A stretch of DNA of 64,000 nt. Origin: Rubidibacter lacunae KORDI 51-2. Its GTDB lineage: Bacteria > Cyanobacteriota > Cyanobacteriia > Cyanobacteriales > Rubidibacteraceae. Below, one piece after another: positions 58,475 to 64,000 of the stretch (the first letter of the stretch is position 1; every line of letters begins with the position of its first letter). The stretch covers positions 1-64,000 of the forward strand of contig NZ_ASSJ01000031.1 of assembly GCF_000473895.1 (NCBI RefSeq), given 5' to 3'. Under the pieces are notes generated by a model. The model ran no database searches. It was not told where the DNA came from and saw nothing but the letters and a program-made list of their open reading frames with translations. The position numbers were made by a program, and so were the translations under genes.

Positions 58475-59206
58475 ATGGAAAAAACCATCCTTGTCATCCA
58501 AAAATCCGACTTCCAAGCCCAAATATGGCATGCGGCCCTTGTTTCTCAACAGTTTTCCGTCATTCGCTTGCCATCCCAGGTTGACTTGAACGCGTGGTTG
58601 AGTTCTACTCCCCCAGCAAAGCGACCCGACCTACTCGCAATCGAGATGACTGTTGCTGCCCTTGCCAATCCATATGCTTTTTGTCGCTGGTGTCGGGATC
58701 GCTATCCCAATACAAAGGTTTTGCTCACTAGCAACGATCGCGACGCTATTGCGGATGTCGAACGCCGTTGGGCAGTTTCTCAGGGAGCGATAGACCTACT
58801 CCCTGGTTTCCGCCGCGAAACAATTTTGACCAGTCTCCTCTGTGCCATGGAACGGGTTACGACCGCGCTTGACTGCGGACCGTTGGACCAGCAGGCACTT
58901 GCACCGATACTGATGTATGCGACTCAGTCGGTCCCGCAACCAGCTACTCAACCTCTAACTGCAGGCTCGGTAGACTCTAGTAGCAGTCCTCCAGCTTGGA
59001 GTGAGAAAGGGAACGGTAACGGTCAAGGACGCGGCAATAGTCGCCTGCTGCAACTCCCCTCTCCGCCTAAGTTGCTCCAAGATCCAGTCGAGGACCTGTC
59101 GCCAAAGGTTCGAGCCAAGTCCCAGTCTTCCAACTCTGACAAACCCGTTGAAGTGCCGGTCGAGCCCAGCGTTCCCGTACGACGATTCCGCGGTCGGGCC
59201 TACTAA
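58475..59206 (+). CDS. Degenerate receiver-domain-like protein with disordered tail
   Basis: 243 residues from the ATG at 58475. Residues 3-125 have the alternating fold of a receiver domain (EKTILVIQKSDFQAQIWHAAL; RPDLLAIEMTVAALANPYAFCRWCRDRYPNTKVLLTSND), but the phospho-acceptor Asp is replaced (LAIEM: Glu in its place) and the acidic pair near the N-terminus is missing, so ordinary phosphorylation is unlikely. Residues 150-243 are Ser/Pro/Gln-rich and probably disordered, ending in a basic VPVRRFRGRAY. It may be a cyanobacterial pseudo-receiver. I do not recognise a named family. Confidence 0.75.
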   Translation: MEKTILVIQKSDFQAQIWHAALVSQQFSVIRLPSQVDLNAWLSSTPPAKRPDLLAIEMTVAALANPYAFCRWCRDRYPNTKVLLTSNDRDAIADVERRWAVSQGAIDLLPGFRRETILTSLLCAMERVTTALDCGPLDQQALAPILMYATQSVPQPATQPLTAGSVDSSSSPPAWSEKGNGNGQGRGNSRLLQLPSPPKLLQDPVEDLSPKVRAKSQSSNSDKPVEVPVEPSVPVRRFRGRAY

Positions 59207-59337
59207 CCTAAAGGTAAGACGGTTGCCTTCTCAGCTCGGCACACAGCTAGCGCGAAAAGACCGGAATTCTTTGCTGGCGGCAACTGCAGGAATTCCTACT
59301 TTTATAATGAGACGGGTCCGTCTGAGTAGGGGAGCGA

Positions 59338-59937
59338 GTGATTAGACAAGATAACGAGCAGGCGATCGTCCGTAAATTCCGGACGCAAGTCACGATCCTG
59401 GCGAGCTTTGTTGGCTCGTTTTGGGCAATAGAGTTCTTAGATCGTGGGTTACTCGGCAATACGCTGCATTGGTTTGGGATCGTCCCACGGGATCCGGTTG
59501 GGTTGCGCGGAATTCTGTTTGCGCCCTTCCTCCACGGTAGCGTCAATCATCTTTTGAGCAACACGGTGCCCTTTGTCATGCTTGGCTGGCTGGTGATGTT
59601 GCGCGCGACGCACCATTTTTGGATCGTTACCGGGCTGTCAATGCTCGTCGGTGGCACGGGCGTGTGGCTGTTTGGAGCGCCGCAGTCAATCCACCTTGGT
59701 GCCAGCATCTTGATCTTCGGTTACCTCGGTTTCTTGGTGCTATACGGATACTTCCAGCGAGACGCGTCTTCGGTTGCCCTGTCGCTGATTGTTGTTCTGC
59801 TGTATGGCAGTGCAGTATGGGGAATTCTCCCGCTTCAAGGTGGGATTTCTTGGGAAGGACACTTGTTCGGTCTGCTCGGTGGTGCTCTAGCGGCTTGGCT
59901 GCTAAGTGGTCGCGCCCGTGCCCGTCGCAACAATTGA
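59338..59937 (+). CDS. Rhomboid family intramembrane serine protease
   Basis: 199 residues, GTG start at 59338, six helices. Catalytic Ser123 (HLGAS-ILIFGYLG) and His175 (SWEGHLFGLLGG) are in place, with the HGSVNHLLSNTVPF block near 66-80 forming the loop and Asn ligand. It cleaves transmembrane substrates within the bilayer. Short N- and C-termini make it a minimal rhomboid. 130 bases after the receiver-like gene, same strand. Confidence 0.93.
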   Translation: MIRQDNEQAIVRKFRTQVTILASFVGSFWAIEFLDRGLLGNTLHWFGIVPRDPVGLRGILFAPFLHGSVNHLLSNTVPFVMLGWLVMLRATHHFWIVTGLSMLVGGTGVWLFGAPQSIHLGASILIFGYLGFLVLYGYFQRDASSVALSLIVVLLYGSAVWGILPLQGGISWEGHLFGLLGGALAAWLLSGRARARRNN

Positions 59938-60544
59938 TATTTCCTCACGACTCTCTGCCGAGAGTGCCTTGAAAACCATAGAGTGAACCAGACTTGGCTT
60001 CGGACTGGACCGGCACCTTCGCGTTTGACCGTGCGATCGCCGCGCTCGATATATAGACCCGTGAGATATAGACCTGTGAGTATTCCCTCTTCAGTTACTT
60101 TGTGGGGAGCATAATAATTTATTCTTTTCTCCTTCTGTTTTTGTGAAATTGTCTGTGTCAACTCATACCAATTCCTGGGGGCACATTATCTAAACCCTGT
60201 CTCTGAAAGCCCAACACTATAAGCTTGGAGGCGCTTAGTTATGGGGCACTTCGATTAATTTGCTCAAGACCCCAGGTCTACAGGGCAGCATGAGCATTTC
60301 AGCCGCCGGTTTTCCACGGTCCAGGATTGTTCGAGGTTCCCTATGGTGAGTGATTATCCTGGACTGGTATCAAAGGAAGTTCTATCGTTTCAGTTATTCG
60401 CTGCCCTAGTCCCTAGGAGGTTTGAAGCTGGTTCCAGAGATTCTAGTTATAGGTATTGAAACTGGGTTAGACGTTTCGGGACTTCCAGCGATCCAACGTT
60501 ACCCAGCTTTTCGGGACTGGTGCTGCGAACGCTGGCTGGCGGTT
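59938..60544. other. Gene-free stretch with a 15-base tandem repeat
   Basis: About 600 bases. A 15-base unit (ATATAGACCCGTGAG / ATATAGACCTGTGAG) is duplicated at 60051-60080. No gene or RNA signature otherwise. Confidence 0.45.
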
Positions 60545-61471
60545 TCATACCCCATCGGGCGGTATATAGCGAAGGTAGCGCGCGACCCCAGCGAGTTTGC
60601 CACGACCTGCCGGTCGGCACAGCAGCCGCAGGACCAGAGCATGTACCAGCAAGCGCGTAAAGTATAACCACACGATCGCACCCGACGCGTAGCGTTCCAG
60701 CACTAACAAATAACTGAAAGTTGCGTGCTCGAACTTAAGCACCGGAAAGCGATTGACAGTAGTTGAAGGCTGGTGAATGACGGCAACTTGGGTTGCGACG
60801 GCAAGTCGGTGCCCTTGCATGATGTAACGCTGGCAAAAGTCGAAGTCTTCGTAATATAAAAAGAACTCCGGGTCGAATTGCGGGCACGTCTCGAAACGCG
60901 CCAGATTTATTATCGTGCTACAAGCGCTGGCCCAATCGCTGGTGACGAGATCGACGCTCGGGTTTCGCGCCGCTGGCGGCAGTTCCGCTACCGTACGAAT
61001 AACGCCGAGTTTTCGAGCAAACGTACCGCGAGCGAACCATACCGTGCCGTCCGGCTTGTAAATTTGCGTGCCTAATATCGCCAGCTCGGGATGGCGATTG
61101 CACACTTCCCGAGCTCGGACGATAGTATCCGGCAAAAAGCTGGCATCAGGATTGATCGCCCATACGCGAGCATAGCGATCGCGCCCCCAAATCCACTGCA
61201 GCCCCAAGTTGCAACCACGTCCGAATCCGAGATTGATATGGGCTTCGAGGAGGGAGATACGCGGAAACGCTTGCAGGAGAACCCGCAGCTCGCGATCGCG
61301 ACGAGCATTGTTGACGACTACCAGTTGGTAAAGATCTGGCGGTGTTTCATCAAGAGAATCGATCAGCCGAGCGAGCCAAGCGGACGAATAGTAACTGACG
61401 ACGAGTAAATAGAATTTTCTCAAGAGTATCCTCGCAACCCTGTAAGGTGCCCAGTATCTATATAAAGGCAT
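60545..61471 (-). CDS. Family 2 glycosyltransferase (rhamnosyltransferase-like)
   Basis: 308 residues from the ATG at 61471, or 292 from a TTG at 61423, which fits the family start (KFYLLVVSYYSSAWL) better. GT-A motifs: VVNNARRDREL, NLGFGRGCNLGL, NPDASFLPDT (DxD-like Asp) and FDPEFFLYYEDFDFCQR with the catalytic ED pair. It transfers a sugar, perhaps rhamnose, onto cell-surface glycans. The C-terminal ~60 residues include a hydrophobic segment (AIVWLYFTRLLVHALVLRLL). Not in a visible polysaccharide cluster. Confidence 0.9.
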   Translation of the reverse strand: MPLYRYWAPYRVARILLRKFYLLVVSYYSSAWLARLIDSLDETPPDLYQLVVVNNARRDRELRVLLQAFPRISLLEAHINLGFGRGCNLGLQWIWGRDRYARVWAINPDASFLPDTIVRAREVCNRHPELAILGTQIYKPDGTVWFARGTFARKLGVIRTVAELPPAARNPSVDLVTSDWASACSTIINLARFETCPQFDPEFFLYYEDFDFCQRYIMQGHRLAVATQVAVIHQPSTTVNRFPVLKFEHATFSYLLVLERYASGAIVWLYFTRLLVHALVLRLLCRPAGRGKLAGVARYLRYIPPDGV

Positions 61472-62404
61472 TGAGCTATAGACACCGCTGGGTTTGGCTT
61501 GCTAATGGTTGCAGGACAAGCTCGCCGTTCCATTGTGTGCACGGCTTACTGCGAGTTGCGATAGTTGGACTCGACCGGACTATTTTCTAAAAGCACGACT
61601 CTAGAAGCAGCTCCGCCGAGCCCCACGCCGTGCAGCATCCGTTCCTCACTTATTTAACTTGGCATGAGTGTCCAATTCTGGCTAACTGACACATCTCTGA
61701 AATCCCAGGTCAGTCATGCATGGCAGCGAAGGGAGCGAATGCAGGAAAACCAGACTCGGTTGTCATAATTAGCCCGAGCCTGCTCGGACGCAAAACAGGG
61801 CTCTGGGTCCACTGCTGACAATGGAAGGGTGGGGGCAGTCTTTGGCGTCACTCAGCCAATACTCCAAGCAACCAAGCCAATTTCTAGATAGCGCAGACCC
61901 CGACGCCAGTGCGGGTCTACATTGATCATCAACGCTTTCCAGGGGTTGACTGCAATACACTTCAACCGAATCTGCAGCTCCTGCATCCGCAAATTCTGCT
62001 GCATTATCAACTCCACACCTGCGATTACCAGCGTTGCCAGTTTGTCCTGCGCCAACAAGTTGGGGTACGTCTTCACCCCCACTGTCACTAAATCCGCCTC
62101 AACGAGCATGGATCGCGAGGCCAGCTCAGCATTTTTTTGCGTCTGTTCGCCTAACTGCTAAGTATCGAGTAAAAACACGGGCCGACCTTCCTGAAACCCT
62201 ATGACACCAGACAAAAACCCTCTGAGCCTGACGATAGTCTGCCTAAACGCGGCACGCAGAACTGCTGGTTAATTCGTTCGCGATACAATCATGTTAAGCA
62301 ATGTGAAGCCAGCCATCGCTCTTGAGGATTAGCTTGTTGGGAGCGATCGAGCTAAAGTGCTGCCAGATTGCGATCGAGTCGAACTTCTGCGCCCAAAGCG
62401 TGCC
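61472..62404. other. Gene-poor stretch with one unidentified relic
   Basis: About 930 bases. Apart from the minus-strand open frame at 61852-62157, described separately, I see no gene or repeat. Possibly the remains of a lost gene. Confidence 0.4.
61852..62157 (-). pseudogene. Unidentified coding relic
   Basis: In-frame from 62157, directly after a TAG, through an ATG at 62109 to a stop at 61852. About 101 residues with protein-like composition: QLGEQTQKNAELASRSMLVEADLVTVGVKTYPNLLAQDKLATLVIAGVELIMQQN... is broken here for length, and continues with LQIRLKCIAVNPWKALMINVDPHWRRGLRYLEIG. Codon use is sensible and the upstream part reads on without an acceptable start, which suggests a truncated gene. 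I cannot identify a family. A short intact protein from 62109 (85 residues) is the alternative. Confidence 0.4.
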
Positions 62405-62608
62405 ATGTTCTTGGACGAACTCACTCCCCTTCTTAAAGAATTCTCCCAGCAGCCCCTCGCCTTCGCTGGCGGTTTTTTCTCCGGCCTGCTGCACCTTAGC
62501 CCTAACGAAGATCCTCTCAAAACCTGGCTGAAAAGCCAAGGCGTCGGCCCCGAGAGCGATCGGTCCCGCTCCAGCAGCAATGCACCCCAGTCGATCGATA
62601 TCGAATAG
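62405..62608 (+). CDS. Small conserved cyanobacterial protein
   Basis: 67 residues from the ATG at 62405. The segment MFLDELTPLLKEFSQQPLAF and the following GGFFSGLLHLSPNEDPLKTWLKSQG match a short conserved cyanobacterial hypothetical as I recall it (QPLAF-GG---G-L-L----DP-K-WL). Amphipathic, no membrane helix of full length; the C-terminal 17 residues are Ser/Pro-rich. An overlapping minus-strand frame is a shadow. Function unknown. Confidence 0.65.
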   Translation: MFLDELTPLLKEFSQQPLAFAGGFFSGLLHLSPNEDPLKTWLKSQGVGPESDRSRSSSNAPQSIDIE

Positions 62609-63084
62609 CAGGGCGCGCGTTCTGCCTTTCCCGCTCCGTTTCCATGTCCGTTCGTGTTTCTCCTCGCCAGGATAAGGTAGGTCAGCAGCGCACCGGACTC
62701 ATTGACGTCGCAAGGACGTCTCAAACTTAGTGCAAGCCGAGATTGCCTCCGCTCTAGCTGCAGAGCAATCTATTCCGATACGATAGGGCGTTCGCTTTTG
62801 ATGTCCCGCAACCGTTTGCGCGCATCCGATCGCGCTCCTAACAGTGTCACGCGTCTGCTTCTAGACGAGCGCTCTGCCTGCGTGCCAGCGGTTCGCAGAT
62901 TCCAGGTCCGGAGTGCGACGTCCGCCAGCTCCTGCCAGCGAACCTGAAGCTCGCATAAAAGTTATCCGCTCCCATAAAAGCCGCTTCCTATGATGGAGTC
63001 GAACTGCAGAACCCAGCACGTCCGAGCGGCCGCGCGATCGCCGCGTGCATCGCCACCGCCCCCTGCGAAAAGGAATCCGGCATT
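62609..63084. other. Gene-free stretch upstream of fbp
   Basis: About 475 bases. The fbp promoter is expected here. No repeat or RNA gene recognised. Confidence 0.4.
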
Positions 63085-64000
63085 ATGGTCAACGCCGCGC
63101 AGCAAGCGCAGGAGCATTCCTTAAACCGAGATTGCATGACGCCGTCCCGCCACGTCTTGCAAGAACTCAACAGCTTCGCGCCCCACGCCCAGGACCTCAG
63201 CGCCATCATGGGTCGCATCGCCTTGGCTGCGAAGCTGATCTCGCGCCACCTCAGTCGGGCCGGCATCATCGAAGGCGTTCTCGGCTTTACTGGCGAACGC
63301 AACGTCCAAGGCGAATCTGTCAAAAAGATGGACCTCTACGCCAACGACGTCTTCATTCAAGTCTTCAAACAAAGCGGTTTGGTCTGCCGCCTTGCTTCTG
63401 AGGAAATGGACGAGCCCTACTACATCCCCGAAAACTGCCCGATCGGTCGCTACACCCTGCTCTTCGACCCGATCGACGGCTCCTCCAACATCGATACCAA
63501 CCTCAACGTTGGCTCGATCTTTGCCATCCGCCAGCAAGAAGGCGACGACCTCGACCGCCGCGCCCGCGACTTGGTGCAGCCCGGCCGCAAGCAGATTGCC
63601 GCCGGCTATGTCCTCTACGGCGCGAGCACGATGCTGGTTTACTCCATCGGCAGTGGCGTTCATTCCTTCACCCTCGACCCCAGCCTCGGCGAGTTCATCC
63701 TGGCGCAAGAGAACATTCAAGTGCCTGCTTGGGGCGGCGTCTACAGCGTCAACGAGGGCAACTTCTGGCAGTGGGACGAACCGATCCGCGAGTACGTGCG
63801 CTACGTTCACCGCACCCCCGGTTACTCCGCCCGCTACGGTGGCGCGCTCGTCGGCGACTTCCACCGCATTCTGCTCCAAGGTGGCATCTTCCTCTATCCC
63901 GGCTCGGTCGAGAAACCTCATGGCAAACTGCGGCTCCTCTACGAAAACGCTCCCCTTGCTTTCCTCATCGAGCACGCAGGCGGTCGTGCCAGCACCGGCA
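63085..64000 (+). CDS. fbp: Class I fructose-1,6-bisphosphatase, truncated by the window edge
   Basis: Removes the 1-phosphate of fructose 1,6-bisphosphate in gluconeogenesis and the Calvin cycle. ATG at 63085, with AAGGA 10 bases upstream; the frame stays open to the window end (305 codons). Family blocks: [38 protein letters not shown] (67-83), [17 protein letters not shown] with metal ligand Glu, [10 protein letters not shown] (127-135) and [22 protein letters not shown]. Complete apart from the missing C-terminus. Class I (not the GlpX/SBPase type) is clear from these motifs. Confidence 0.95.
   Translation, partial: MVNAAQQAQEHSLNRDCMTPSRHVLQELNSFAPHAQDLSAIMGRIALAAKLISRHLSRAGIIEGVLGFTGERNVQGESVKKMDLYANDVFIQVFKQSGLVCRLASEEMDEPYYIPENCPIGRYTLLFDPIDGSSNIDTNLNVGSIFAIRQQEGDDLDRRARDLVQPGRKQIAAGYVLYGASTMLVYSIGSGVHSFTLDPSLGEFILAQENIQVPAWGGVYSVNEGNFWQWDEPIREYVRYVHRTPGYSARYGGALVGDFHRILLQGGIFLYPGSVEKPHGKLRLLYENAPLAFLIEHAGGRASTG

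Noticed and set aside
63121-63975. Long minus-strand open frame of 284 codons at the right end
   Set aside because: It is antisense to fbp; the plus strand carries full FBPase motifs.

Overview
The window looks like a chromosomal segment of a moderately GC-rich unicellular (chroococcalean-type) cyanobacterium. The evidence is the dense HIP1 octamer GCGATCGC (about nine copies inside comEC alone) and genes typical of oxygenic phototrophs: zeta-carotene desaturase, Thf1/Psb29, RpaB, a CCB2/CCB4-type cytochrome b6f assembly factor, a group 2 sigma factor, bifunctional RibBA, a four-ACT aspartate kinase and a class I fructose-1,6-bisphosphatase. A Rubidibacter-like organism would fit the composition, but that is a guess.

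Layout. 0-5.5 kb: a minus-strand zds / SRPBCC / endonuclease V operon (endonuclease V is frameshifted and runs off the left edge), the monothiol glutaredoxin-BolA pair, a secreted repeat protein and DUF4079. 5.5-12.4 kb: comEC, small membrane proteins, a DEP-domain protein, a secreted DM13 protein and gltX. 12.9-14.2 kb: a decayed IS256-family element. 14.8-26.4 kb: dense housekeeping (lipA, a receiver protein, thf1, thioredoxin, fabG, a TpsB/FhaC-type outer-membrane transporter, ribBA, argC, bioY, lspA). 26.4-33.3 kb: a disturbed zone with an IS1 relic, a low-GC DUF2079 membrane protein, a threonine-dehydratase-like enzyme, a PfkB kinase, rsmI, and an IS256 relic interrupted by two short non-autonomous elements. 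33.3-38.0 kb: radA, rpaB, the CCB factor and a sigma factor. 38.4-43.6 kb: a three-gene exopolysaccharide operon (Wzc-like, Wzx-like, Wzy-like). 43.8-48.7 kb: lysC and an M48 metalloprotease with four tandem N-terminal repeats. 48.7-50.3 kb: gene-poor DNA. 50.3-64 kb: NADAR protein, rpmF, a DJ-1/PfpI pseudogene, a cytochrome P450, an orphan ParA, hflX, a metallophosphoesterase, tRNA-Ser(UGA), a degenerate receiver protein, a rhomboid protease, a glycosyltransferase, an unidentified relic, a small conserved protein and the start of fbp.

The most distinctive content is mobile. At least three families of short non-autonomous elements are present. Family 1 is about 170 bp, CTAG-flanked, three copies. 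Family 2 is about 210 bp, two copies in opposite orientation. A TA-flanked element of about 100 bp sits inside the IS256 relic. Comparing the relic with the fuller IS256 copy in the same window lets the nested insertions be read directly. One family 2 copy supplies the last base of the sigma factor stop codon.

Functionally the genes are mostly independent housekeeping units. The linked groups are zds-SRPBCC-nfi, bolA-grx, bioY-lspA and wzc-wzx-wzy. I found no CRISPR array, rRNA, phage or defence island. I did not find one clear undescribed multi-gene system; the best leads are the nested elements, a probable AUC start codon for hflX, and the tandem-repeat M48 protease.
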